NCBI RefSeq assembly: GCF_022919575.1
Contig: NZ_CP095071.1
Span: 1,054,001 to 1,118,000, forward strand
DNA: 64,000 nt
From: Gracilibacillus salinarum
GTDB lineage: Bacteria; Bacillota; Bacilli; Bacillales; Amphibacillaceae
Reading direction: 5' to 3'
The position numbers were made by a program, and so were the translations under genes. Under the pieces are notes generated by a model. It made no database searches and was not told where the DNA came from. It worked only from the letters and a program-made list of their open reading frames with translations. Shown here in pieces: positions 8,243 through 17,142 of this stretch. Each line of letters opens with the position of its first letter. Within the stretch, counting starts at the first letter, position 1.

Positions 8243-9121
8243 ATGAAGTCCAAATGGACACCATTTTTATTTATTGGTCCAGCAGTTGTGCTGTTAATCA
8301 TTTTTTCATTTATACCTATACTAATTGCATTCGGTATCAGTTTTACAGATACCAATTTAATTGGTTTGGCAAACTGGTCCAAAATAAATTTGATCGGATT
8401 TGATAACTATGCAGACCTGTTTAGTGATGAAAAATTCCTTGAATCAATCGGAAATACGATTTTTTATGTCATTATCGGAGTTCCATTAGCAGTAGGAAGC
8501 TCTTTTATGATTGCCTTTTTGCTTAACTTAGTAGGCAGCTGGCTGGCTTCGACTTTTCGTGTCATTTATTACGTGCCATCTGTCACTAACATTGTGGCTA
8601 TCGCCGTAGTATGGGGGTTTCTTTATAATCAGGAATACGGCTTATTTAATTACCTTTTATCGTTAGTTGATATTGACAATGTTCCCTGGTTAGAAGATCC
8701 GCTTGTAGCTAAATTGTCATTGATTCTTCTTGCCGTTTGGAAAAGCAATGGCGTGAGTATGCTTATTTTCCTGGCAGCATTGCAGGCAATACCACGGGTA
8801 TATTATGAAGCAGCTGATATTGATGGTGCAAACAGATGGCAGAAATTAATCAAGATCACCATTCCATCTATGAGTTTTGCTACGTTTTTTGTAACAGTGA
8901 CGACATTAATTGGCTGGCTGCAATTTTTCGAGGAACCGTTTGTCATGACAGAAGGCGGACCTTTAAATGGTACCAATTCGATTGCATTGTTTATTTATCA
9001 GGAAGGTTTCCAATATAACGAATTCGGCTACGGTGCCGCCGCTTCATTTATCCTGTTTGCGATCATTATTGTCGCAACCCTTATACAATTTAAATTCAGA
9101 AAATCAGACCAAACACTGTGA
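8243..9121 (+). CDS. sugar ABC transporter permease, MalF/UgpA type
   Basis: 292 residues with six predicted transmembrane helices, the first at residues 7-30. The cytoplasmic EAA loop (YEAADIDGANRWQKLIKITI) near residue 195 docks the ATPase. It forms the membrane channel with the permease encoded 11 bp downstream. No ATP-binding subunit gene is present in this locus, so a shared MsmX-type ATPase encoded elsewhere probably energises it, as in many Bacillus sugar importers (inference). GAGAGGAGG precedes the ATG. Confidence 0.93.
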   Translation: MKSKWTPFLFIGPAVVLLIIFSFIPILIAFGISFTDTNLIGLANWSKINLIGFDNYADLFSDEKFLESIGNTIFYVIIGVPLAVGSSFMIAFLLNLVGSWLASTFRVIYYVPSVTNIVAIAVVWGFLYNQEYGLFNYLLSLVDIDNVPWLEDPLVAKLSLILLAVWKSNGVSMLIFLAALQAIPRVYYEAADIDGANRWQKLIKITIPSMSFATFFVTVTTLIGWLQFFEEPFVMTEGGPLNGTNSIALFIYQEGFQYNEFGYGAAASFILFAIIIVATLIQFKFRKSDQTL

Positions 9122-9132
9122 GGTGAACCATT

Positions 9133-9954
9133 GTGTATTTACGAAATAAAATGGAAAAAACAATTGTAATTACCATTATGACAGTTGGCGGGTTACTCGT
9201 ATCGCTTCCTTTTATATGGATGGTTTTAAGTTCTTTTAAAACAGAACAAGAAGTACTAAGCATTCCGCCAACCCTTTTTCCACAGGACCCAACAATGGAG
9301 CATTTCGTCAATTTATTTCAAAACTTAAATTTTGATGTCTATTTACTTAACACGTTGATTATCGTTGCTTGCTCGATGATTGGTTTATTTTTAAACACAA
9401 TGGCAGGTTACGGATTTGGTAAATTTCAGTTCAAAGGTAAAGAGACGTGGTTTGTTGTCGTGTTAATTACCATGATGCTGCCTGGACAGGTTACGATGAT
9501 ACCTACGTATTTACTACTAAATGAAATGGGATTAACAAATACAATGACCGGGATAGTTCTGCCAGGTTTAATTGCCGCTTTTAACATTTTCTTAATCCGA
9601 CAGTTTATGGTAACCATTCCAGATGATTTAATAGAGGCAGCACGCTTAGATGGTGCTGGTGAGTTCTATATTTTCACCAGGATAATCATTCCTTTGTCGA
9701 TGCCCATACTAGCGGTTCAGGTAATCTTAACCTTTATCGGTGCCTGGAATAGTTTCCTATGGCCACTGATTGTCGCTAACGACGAAGCATTGTACACGTT
9801 ATCTGTAGGACTTGCACTGTTAAAAGATCAGAACGTGACCAATTATGGATTGCAAATGGCCGGTTCCACCTTTATGGTACTACCTATTCTCATTATTTTT
9901 ATTATTTTCCAGAAATACATTATCGAAGGCTTTAATGTATCCGGAATTAAATAA
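9133..9954 (+). CDS. sugar ABC transporter permease, MalG/UgpE type
   Basis: 273 residues, six predicted membrane helices, with the EAA loop IEAARLDGAGEFYIFTRIII around residue 170. It starts at GTG 9133 with AGGTG 7 bases upstream. It partners the preceding permease and ends 70 bp before the regulator gene, so all three transport genes and the regulator can lie on one transcript. Confidence 0.93.
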   Translation: MYLRNKMEKTIVITIMTVGGLLVSLPFIWMVLSSFKTEQEVLSIPPTLFPQDPTMEHFVNLFQNLNFDVYLLNTLIIVACSMIGLFLNTMAGYGFGKFQFKGKETWFVVVLITMMLPGQVTMIPTYLLLNEMGLTNTMTGIVLPGLIAAFNIFLIRQFMVTIPDDLIEAARLDGAGEFYIFTRIIIPLSMPILAVQVILTFIGAWNSFLWPLIVANDEALYTLSVGLALLKDQNVTNYGLQMAGSTFMVLPILIIFIIFQKYIIEGFNVSGIK

Positions 9955-10024
9955 TGCCCTTAAAAATCTGCGACAAATAACGTAATATAGATAATATATT
10001 TGTGTAGTGATGGAGGAAAGACAC

Positions 10025-11019
10025 ATGGCAACGATAAAAGATGTAGCAAAATTAGCTGGAGTAGCAGTATCCACTGCCTCCTATGCACTTAATAACAGTA
10101 AACGTATTAGTGCTGCGACGAAGGAACGAGTTTCAGAGGCAGCAAGACAACTTAACTATAAGAAAAACGGCATCGCTTCTGATTTGAAAAGAACCAAAAC
10201 AAATACGATTGCATTGATACTCAGTGATTTATCAGGACCCTATTATTCAGAATTGATTAAAGGTGTACAGGACGTTACTACTGCCAATGGCTTTGATTTG
10301 ATAGCGTGCAGTTCCATTGGTGGCCACCAGTCGACAGCAGTAAAATTCCTAAAGGAAAAAAGAGTGGATGGCGCAATCATACTCGCCCATAACATTAGTG
10401 ACGAAATCACGATCGAATCAGCACAAGCAGGTTTTCCTGTCATTGTTCTCGATAGGGACTTAATGGACAAGAATGTCTACCATGTGGAAGTAGATAATGC
10501 AGAGGGGGATTCATCGCAACCGAAAGTCTCATTAACCATGGTCACCGAAATATTGCATATATCGGCGGACCAAGTGCCTCACTTGATAATCAGAGACGAT
10601 TTGAAGGCTACAAACAGGCATTGGAACACTACCAGTTACCCACTCATTCAAAATGGAATTCAATTGGTTATTTCACCAAAGAAGGCGGGTATAAAGCAAC
10701 AAAGCTATTAATTGCCCAAGGTGAACTTCCAGATGCAATTTTCTATGGAAATGATGAAATGGCGATAGGTGGTTTGCAAGCTTTCCATGAGAAAAATATC
10801 AGGGTACCAGAGGATATATCAATTATCGGGTTTGATGATATTCAATTGGCTGAATATGTACACCCGCCATTAACCACGATTAAACAACCAAAATATGAAG
10901 TCGGCGCACTGGCTGTGCACCTTATTTTTCAACTATTAGAAGGAAAAAATATAAATAGCCATTACAAGTTATCAACCGAATTAATTGACCGAAAATCCGT
11001 CATATCAAAAAAACAATAA
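10025..11019 (+). pseudogene. LacI-family transcriptional regulator, frameshifted
   Basis: The first part, from ATG 10025 with a GGAGGAAAG ribosome site, encodes the HTH (IKDVAKLAGVAVSTASYALN, residues 4-23), the hinge helix and the first half of the sugar-binding domain to about VEVDNAEG. The rest of the domain continues in another frame to 11019 (IGYFTKEGGYKATKLL ... ISIIGFDDIQLAEYVHPPLTTI). The join is a run of five G at 10504-10508; one extra G would restore an uninterrupted ~331-residue protein. This is either a real null mutation or a homopolymer sequencing error. It is the natural candidate to bind the GAAACGTTTC operators; loss would leave the locus under CcpA alone. Confidence 0.85.
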
Positions 11020-11028
11020 AAAGGGTGT

Positions 11029-11730
11029 ATGCTCTTGCAAAAAGAATGTATATTTACCGGTGGTTCCACATCTTTACCCTACCTCATCCATGTACCAGAT
11101 CGTTATGTATTAGAAGGACCGTGTCAATATCCGTTACTGCTTTTCTTACATGGTGCGGGCGAACGTGGTAATGATTTAGCGTTATTGAAAAATCATGGTC
11201 TGCCAAAACTTTTAGAACAAAAGGAATATCATGACTTTCCTTTTGTTACAGTGTCACCCCAATGCCCTGAGGATTCTTACTGGACAGAGCATTTAACAGA
11301 TTTGAAGTTGTTCTTAGATTACCTTATAGATGAATATGAGATTGATGTGAACAGCATCTGCTTAACCGGCATGAGTATGGGTGGGATCGGAGCTTGGAAT
11401 TTGGCTCTGCAATACCCTGACTTTTTTCACGCTTTGGCACCTGTTTGTGGTTCGATCACCCTTCCCACTCACCGAAAAAAGGCATTTCATGAACTTTATA
11501 CAAAACAACAGGTATTGGAAGCAATCACAAGGATTAAGCATTTGCCTATTTGGGCATTTCACGGCGCACTGGATGAAGTGGTTCCAATTGATGAAACAAA
11601 ACAGATTGTAGCACATCTTCAAGAGCTCGGAGCGCATGTTCAACTCACCGTTTATCCCGACATTGGGCATGACTCCTGGGTTCCGGCATATGAAACGGAA
11701 GAACTCTACTGGTGGCTGTATAATGCATAG
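11029..11730 (+). CDS. alpha/beta-hydrolase esterase
   Basis: 233 residues, no signal peptide. Catalytic triad visible: nucleophile Ser116 in GMSMGG, Asp182 in GALDEVVP and His214 in GHDSW; the oxyanion-hole motif FLHGAGERG is at 39-47. This is the pattern of predicted esterases related to acetyl-xylan or feruloyl esterases and small polyester depolymerases. In this operon it probably removes acyl groups from imported glycans (inference). It lies 9 bp after the regulator gene with only a modest ribosome site (AAAGGGTG). Confidence 0.8.
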   Translation: MLLQKECIFTGGSTSLPYLIHVPDRYVLEGPCQYPLLLFLHGAGERGNDLALLKNHGLPKLLEQKEYHDFPFVTVSPQCPEDSYWTEHLTDLKLFLDYLIDEYEIDVNSICLTGMSMGGIGAWNLALQYPDFFHALAPVCGSITLPTHRKKAFHELYTKQQVLEAITRIKHLPIWAFHGALDEVVPIDETKQIVAHLQELGAHVQLTVYPDIGHDSWVPAYETEELYWWLYNA

Positions 11731-11774
11731 ACCAAAAATGTGTACGAATACATGTATTGAAATGGAGGCTAACC

Positions 11775-13265
11775 ATGCGTGTTTTATTGTTAGATTTGGA
11801 TTCTACGAGAGCTGATCATTTAGGATGCTACGGGTATCATCGTGATACAACTCCTAATATCGATCGAATTGCAAAAGAAGGTGTACGCTTTACAAATTAT
11901 TACACAACAGATGCGCCTTGTGCACCATCTCGAAATGCACTTATGACTGGTCGTTTCGGTATACACACCGGCAATATCGGTCATGGTGGCACTGCCGGTG
12001 ATATGAGAACGGAAGGAATAGAGCGAGAGTTTCACGATCGATTAAAATCTGATAGTTTCCCTGCTATTTTCAGGCGCAACGGTATGAAAACAGCACTTAT
12101 CAGTCCTTTTGCAGAAAGACATTCATCCTGGCAATTTTATGCCGGCTTTACGGAAATGTATAATACCGGCAAAACCGGGGACGAGTCAGCTGAAGAAGTC
12201 ACTCCTACTGTGTTAGATTGGCTCGAACGTAATGGTGATAAGGACGATTGGTTTTTGTATGTGAATTACTGGGACCCTCATACCCCATACCGTGCGCCGA
12301 AAGATTACGGTAATCCCTTTGAAAATGAGCCACTTCCAGCTTGGCTAACAGAGGATGTGTTAAAGGAGCATTTACAAAGTATTGGACCACATTCTGCTAG
12401 AGAGATAAATATGTATGATAACTTTGAAAATCCATCCTTCCCTCGTCATCCTGGTGAGATAACTGATATGGCAGGTCTAAGACGAGTAATCGATGGATAT
12501 GATACTGGTTTACACTATATGGATGAGCATATTGGAGAGATTTTCAAGCAAATGGATAATGCAAATATTCTGGAAGATACAGTGGTCATCATAACCGCGG
12601 ATCATGGAGAGAACCTCGGCGAACTCGGTATTTATGCGGAACATGGTACAGCTGATCAAATGACTTGTCGATTACCAATGATTATTCGTTGGCCAGGTTT
12701 ACAAGCAAATCATGTTGACAATGGGCTTCATTATCATCTTGACCTGTTACCTACCATTGCAGATCTATTGGAACAGGAACACCGACCAACTTGGGATGGA
12801 CAAAGCTATGCTTCTATACTGAGAAATGGAAAATCTGCAGATCGAACGTTTCTAGTATTCTCTCAAAATGCCCATGTCTGTCAGCGAGCGGTGCGCTTCG
12901 ACAAATGGCTCTATATTCGCACGTACCACGATGGCTTTCACTTATTTGATAAGGAGATGCTGTTTGATATCGTTAATGATCCACACGAACAACACAACTT
13001 ATCTGAAAAGCGCCGAGATTTATGTAAGGAAGCGGTCTACATTTTGAATCAATGGCATGACGACATGATGTTTTCAATGAATTACGATACAGATCCAATG
13101 TGGACAGTAATAAAAGAAGGAGGCCCCTATCACGCTAAAACCGAAGACTTAATCCGATATCTTAGCCATTTAAGGAGAACCGGAAGATCTGATGGAGCTG
13201 AACAGTTGGAACAAAAGTATCAAAAGGACCTTGCTTCAAAAGGTTTCCTGTTTCGTAACAGCTAA
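11775..13265 (+). CDS. type I sulfatase
   Basis: 496 residues from ATG 11775, chosen over an in-frame ATG at 11757 because TGGAGG sits 6 bases before it. Alkaline-phosphatase-fold sulfatase: metal ligands Asp8/Asp10 in LLLDLDSTRADH, the formylglycine motif CAPSR with Cys49, and the second metal site in ITADHGENLGELG. No signal peptide, so it would desulfate sugars after uptake. Cys-type sulfatases need conversion of the Cys to formylglycine by FGE or anSME; neither is encoded in this window. Exact substrate unknown. Last gene of the catabolic operon, followed by a terminator. Confidence 0.9.
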   Translation: MRVLLLDLDSTRADHLGCYGYHRDTTPNIDRIAKEGVRFTNYYTTDAPCAPSRNALMTGRFGIHTGNIGHGGTAGDMRTEGIEREFHDRLKSDSFPAIFRRNGMKTALISPFAERHSSWQFYAGFTEMYNTGKTGDESAEEVTPTVLDWLERNGDKDDWFLYVNYWDPHTPYRAPKDYGNPFENEPLPAWLTEDVLKEHLQSIGPHSAREINMYDNFENPSFPRHPGEITDMAGLRRVIDGYDTGLHYMDEHIGEIFKQMDNANILEDTVVIITADHGENLGELGIYAEHGTADQMTCRLPMIIRWPGLQANHVDNGLHYHLDLLPTIADLLEQEHRPTWDGQSYASILRNGKSADRTFLVFSQNAHVCQRAVRFDKWLYIRTYHDGFHLFDKEMLFDIVNDPHEQHNLSEKRRDLCKEAVYILNQWHDDMMFSMNYDTDPMWTVIKEGGPYHAKTEDLIRYLSHLRRTGRSDGAEQLEQKYQKDLASKGFLFRNS

Positions 13266-13275
13266 ATCAAGAAAT

Positions 13276-13312
13276 AATAAGGGTATTCTCATTGCGGGAA
13301 TGCCTTTTTCCA
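13276..13312 (+). terminator. terminator of the catabolic operon
   Basis: GGTATTC ... GAATGCC stem (one G-T pair) followed by TTTTTCC, directly after the sulfatase gene. Confidence 0.7.
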
Positions 13313-13349
13313 GTTAGTCTATAATGACACAGTAGAAGGAGGTGCAGGA

Positions 13350-13574
13350 ATGTATACCTTTATATTATTCTTGTTTATTTTAATCATAGGTTACTTATTA
13401 AGCTTTTTAGGAGTCAGCTCCTATCTCCCATTTATTACAGTTAGTTTATTGCTGGCATTAATGATTAGAGCCGTCTATTTATTACACCAACTACATAAAC
13501 AATTTGTGTATGAAAATAAATCAATCAGCAGCCGGTTATTGGAGAAAAGGTTAAATGACAGGCATGATTCATAA
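13350..13574 (+). CDS. small two-helix membrane protein
   Basis: 74 residues with two hydrophobic helices (about 2-22 and 24-46) and a basic C-terminal tail. An AGAAGGAGGTG ribosome site stands before ATG 13350, strong support for a real gene despite its size. It is separated from the sulfatase gene by a terminator, so it is not part of that operon. Family not recognised. Confidence 0.6.
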   Translation: MYTFILFLFILIIGYLLSFLGVSSYLPFITVSLLLALMIRAVYLLHQLHKQFVYENKSISSRLLEKRLNDRHDS

Positions 13575-13656
13575 TGACGCACTTTTACTCAATCCCACAT
13601 TAGAAAACCAAACATAACTCGCCGGTCCTAATTGTTGTAAATAATTTACAACTTCC

Positions 13657-14256
13657 TATAATATGGATTATGTAAACTAGAGTGTATATCAATGTGGTAA
13701 TTTTGATATACACTATGTGCTTAGCAAAGCTCCGGAAATAGGCTCCGCGTCCTGTGGGCACGGCCTCAGCTAATTTATGAAAGAAAATTCTTTTCTTTCA
13801 TAAATGGATCTTCAGCTCGCGCTGATTCCACGGGAGTCTCCGCCTATTTCCTACGCTTTAGGGAAGTGCTACAACGTATGGAACAGCTAAAAGCAGTGGT
13901 TCTAGGCATTATGTTATTATTCACTCAATTCCTGTTATATATAGTGATGAGTGATCAATATGCTATCTCTTACAAACATTGTGGAGTACCAATCCTAGCG
14001 TAGGCCAACCACGTAGACTCCCGCGGGATTGTGCAGGTGCTGAAGATCCACAACGTCTGCACCTGCGTCTTCTAGTAATGCTTCGAAGTAGGCTTCCTCG
14101 GTGCAAGGCAGCAAAGAAGTAACTCAAGTAGTAGCCTAGCTTCAGCCGTGCCCCGCAGGACGCGGAGTGGTTGGACGAAGCGGTATTCTAGCACATTAAA
14201 TAGCTCAATATGGATGCTTGGCTAGCGATGGCTAGTTTACATAATCCCTATTATAA
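13657..14256. repeat. dispersed repeat A, copy 1 (longest)
   Basis: Non-coding ~600 bp element with inverted ends: TATAATATGGATTATGTAAAC at the left and GTTTACATAATCCCTATTATA at the right. Inside are two large hairpins. One has arms GGAAATAGGC/GCCTATTTCC (about 13734-13852); the other has arms CCAACCAC/GTGGTTGG (about 14004-14194). It lies between two convergent genes. Copies at 16.5, 28.3 and 39.6 kb share ends and inner arms. Confidence 0.85.
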
Positions 14257-14325
14257 GAACTCTACTTCATGTCTGAAATGATTTACTGCTGTTACTCCAC
14301 TTTTATACTTGCCTAGAACATATAA

Positions 14326-14362
14326 AAACCGCAAGGACTCTCGTGTTGTCCTTGCGGTTAAT
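14326..14362 (-). terminator. terminator of the AGCS symporter gene
   Basis: Perfect 12 bp stem AACCGCAAGGAC/GTCCTTGCGGTT followed on the minus strand by TTTTATA. Confidence 0.88.
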
Positions 14363-14378
14363 TGAAATCATTCTTATT

Positions 14379-15809
14379 TTATTTTTGCTTGTTCTCATCC
14401 TGTGCTCCCCACCAGGAAATATTTTTCAATCCCTCTACATTCTTATAGTGGAACACTGGGTCTTTGCCTTGTTTTTTCTGTTGTGTGTAATCACGTAATA
14501 CATCGAAGGCGACTTTACTCAATAACAGAATGGCAATCAAGTTAACCACTGCCATCATAGCCATGAATAAGTCTGCCATATTCCATACCAACTGAATCGA
14601 AGCGAGTGATCCAAACATAACCATTGCCAGAACTACGACACGGTAAACATTCAGCCATATTCCCTTCGGATTCATAAAGCTCACATTTGTTTCACCATAA
14701 TAATAGTTCCCGATCACGGAACTGAATGCAAAGAAGAAAATGACAAACGCCAGGAAGATGGATGCCCATTCCCCTACTTGCGCACTGAGAGCAACTTGTG
14801 TTAACTGGATACCATCAGCTGACGATTGACCAACATTATCGTACAAAATAATAATAAACGCAGTTAAACTACAAATGACAATCGTATCAAAAAATACAGC
14901 CAAAGATTGGACTAAACCTTGCTTAACCGGGTGATTGACACCTGCTGTAGCCGCTGCGTTAGGCGCACTACCCATACCTGCTTCATTGGAGAATAATCCT
15001 CGACGAATACCATACATCATTGCGGCACCCGCTCCTCCACCAAACACTTCTTCTATTCCGAAAGCGTTTTTGATGATGAGCATAAAAACCTCTGGTAATG
15101 CCGTAATATTGGAGAATACGACGTAAAAACCAACGGCCATATAAATAACAGCCATAATTGGCACAATTACACCTGAAACAGTTGCAATACGTTTAATTCC
15201 ACCGAAGATAATAATCCCTGCTAAAATCACTAATACAATGCCTGTCCACACTTTATCGATGTTAAATGCTTCTTCTACAGCGGCAGAAATTGTGTTGGCC
15301 TGCACTGCATTAAATATAAATCCGAATGTAAAGGTGATTAGAATGGAAAAAAGAATACCCATCCATTTTTGCCCCAAGGCTTTCTCCATATAATAAGCTG
15401 GTCCGCCTCGGAAACCATCTTTGTCCGGCACCTTATATACCTGTGCAAGCGTGCTTTCAATAAAAGCTGTCGCCATACCGACTAATGCAATTACCCACAT
15501 CCAAAAGACAGCGCCCGGACCACCAAGCGCAACCGCTAATGCGACACCTGCCAGGTTACCGGTTCCAACTCTTGATGCAATCGAAATACTAAATGCCTGG
15601 AATGCATTGGTACCTTTTTTACCACTTTGCTCGACTGCTTCTTCTGAAAGAACACGAAACATGTCTCCAAATAATCGGAATTGAACAAATTTAGATCGTA
15701 ACGTAAAAAATAATCCTGCTCCAATTAATAAATAAATCAGAACGTAATCCCATAAAACCAAATTTCCCCATTCTACAATTTTGGAGGCAATTTGTTCAAT
15801 AGTACTCAT
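14379..15809 (-). CDS. sodium:alanine/glycine symporter (AGCS family)
   Basis: 476 residues, about ten membrane helices, with family signatures in order: ISIASRVGTGNLAGVALA (~75), GGPAYYMEKALG (~135) and RRGLFSNEAGMGSAPNAAA (~268), the last near the substrate site. It takes up alanine or glycine with Na+ (AlsT/DagA relatives). A GAAAGGGG ribosome site precedes ATG 15809. It is a single-gene unit between two terminators, flanked by repeat A copies on both sides of the two-gene block it forms with the SRPBCC gene. Confidence 0.92.
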   Translation of the reverse strand: MSTIEQIASKIVEWGNLVLWDYVLIYLLIGAGLFFTLRSKFVQFRLFGDMFRVLSEEAVEQSGKKGTNAFQAFSISIASRVGTGNLAGVALAVALGGPGAVFWMWVIALVGMATAFIESTLAQVYKVPDKDGFRGGPAYYMEKALGQKWMGILFSILITFTFGFIFNAVQANTISAAVEEAFNIDKVWTGIVLVILAGIIIFGGIKRIATVSGVIVPIMAVIYMAVGFYVVFSNITALPEVFMLIIKNAFGIEEVFGGGAGAAMMYGIRRGLFSNEAGMGSAPNAAATAGVNHPVKQGLVQSLAVFFDTIVICSLTAFIIILYDNVGQSSADGIQLTQVALSAQVGEWASIFLAFVIFFFAFSSVIGNYYYGETNVSFMNPKGIWLNVYRVVVLAMVMFGSLASIQLVWNMADLFMAMMAVVNLIAILLLSKVAFDVLRDYTQQKKQGKDPVFHYKNVEGLKNISWWGAQDENKQK

Positions 15810-15887
15810 GTTGATAAACCCCTTTCTTCGTTTTGCAAAACATATACCCCAAAAGACTCAATATATTACATTTTTCATAAAAAAACA

Positions 15888-15922
15888 AGTAAATCCCTTA
15901 TCCATTTCTGGATAAGGGATAT
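15888..15922 (-). terminator. terminator of the SRPBCC gene
   Basis: ATCCCTTATCC/GGATAAGGGAT stem followed on the minus strand by TTACTTGTTTTTTT. Confidence 0.85.
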
Positions 15923-15926
15923 GTAG

Positions 15927-16382
15927 CTACTTCGACACAGCTGATTCTTCCACCATTCGATTCGCCACTGCTTCTGTAAATTCAATGGTTGTTTTAGGAA
16001 TGAATGTTTTCAGGACACCATTTACCATTGGCCCAAGAATACCGTTAGCTGTGATTGTTAAACTGCCTGTCACATCTGTATGTTCTGCGTCTTCGGCAGT
16101 TGCTTTAAAACAACCTTCACCGACAATATTTTTACTTTTATCCTGTAATGAAAAGCTGACACAGTTTGGCTTTTCCCATTTATTAATATTAATATAGAGC
16201 GTAATGGTTTTGTGAATTTTTGCTACCTCACCTTTGAATTTCCAGACAGAGCGATAATCATCTTCCACACGATGCTCGATATAACCCGGCACTAAATCGG
16301 CCCATTTTTCAAAATCACTGACAAAATCCCACACTTTTCCGATCGGTAAGTCTAGCTGTACAAAATGTGTTCCACTCGGCAT
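15927..16382 (-). CDS. SRPBCC (CoxG-like) lipid-binding-fold protein
   Basis: 151 residues of the START/Bet v1-like fold. The pattern IGKVWDFVSDFEKWADLVPGY at the N-terminus, mid-domain GEGCFKATAED and C-terminal helix GVLKTFIPKTTIEFTEAVANR match CoxG-type proteins (carbon monoxide dehydrogenase subunit G family). No CO dehydrogenase genes lie nearby, so that enzymatic role is not implied; these proteins bind hydrophobic ligands in a deep cavity. GGAGGG precedes the ATG by about 11 bases. Function otherwise unknown. Confidence 0.75.
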   Translation of the reverse strand: MPSGTHFVQLDLPIGKVWDFVSDFEKWADLVPGYIEHRVEDDYRSVWKFKGEVAKIHKTITLYININKWEKPNCVSFSLQDKSKNIVGEGCFKATAEDAEHTDVTGSLTITANGILGPMVNGVLKTFIPKTTIEFTEAVANRMVEESAVSK

Positions 16383-16535
16383 AAAATAAATCCCTCCTCA
16401 TCATTTCATATGATCAAAGAACAAAAATCATGCCTATTACCTTAATAGCAGTAGCAGGTTTTGCAACTGTGCGATAAGGGGGAATCCTTACATGATTTGT
16501 CGTGCAGACATCCTCCTACGAATAATATACAACCC

Positions 16536-17036
16536 TATAATATGGATTATGTAAACAAAGGCTGTATTACAAAATGGTCATTTTGATATCGTTTATCTGC
16601 TTAGCAAAGCTCTGGAAATAGGCTCCGCGTCCTGTGGGCACGGGAGTCTCCGCCTATTTCCTACGCTTACGGGAAGTGCTACAACGTATGGAACAGCAAA
16701 TAGCAGTGGTACTTGTTTTTTTTCAATAGCTATTATATAGGCATGAAATCAATATGCTAGCTCTGACAAAAATTGTAGAGTATCAATTCTAGCGTAGGCC
16801 AACCACGGAGACTCCCGCGGAACAGGCAGGCGCTGAAGATCCACAACGTCTGCACCTGTATCTACTCGTAATGCTTCGAAGTAGGGTTCCTCTGTGCAAG
16901 GCAGCAGAGAAGTGATTCGTGTAGCAGCCTAGCTTCAGCCGTACCCCGCAGAACGTGAAGTGGTTGGTAGAAGGTATCATACTACACATAATATTTCAAA
17001 ATCACCACTAAGCCGCTAACATAATCCATATTATAA
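16536..17036. repeat. dispersed repeat A, copy 2
   Basis: ~500 bp copy with the same inverted ends (left TATAATATGGATTATGTAAAC, right CATAATCCATATTATA) and both inner hairpins. It lacks the ~65 bp insert of copy 1: GGGCACGG runs straight into GAGTCTCC. A 66-codon frame inside it (16789-16989) is not believed to be a gene. The remaining ~150 bp between the SRPBCC gene and this copy shows nothing recognisable. Confidence 0.85.
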
Positions 17037-17095
17037 GAATCTATCTTCTTGTTCAGCATTGATTACTCCATGTCAGCACTTTTCTTTCTTATTCG

Positions 17096-17136
17096 TCAAA
17101 AAAGGTTCTGATCTTTGGAGATCAGAACCTTTTTAA
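17096..17136 (-). terminator. tyrS terminator
   Basis: Perfect stem AAAAAGGTTCTGATCT/AGATCAGAACCTTTTT between repeat A copy 2 and the tyrS stop. Confidence 0.9.
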
Positions 17137-17142
17137 ATTACT

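Noticed and set aside
16789..16989. 66-codon frame in the repeat A copy 2
   Set aside because: Lies within a hairpin-rich repeat; not conserved as an open frame in the other copies by eye.
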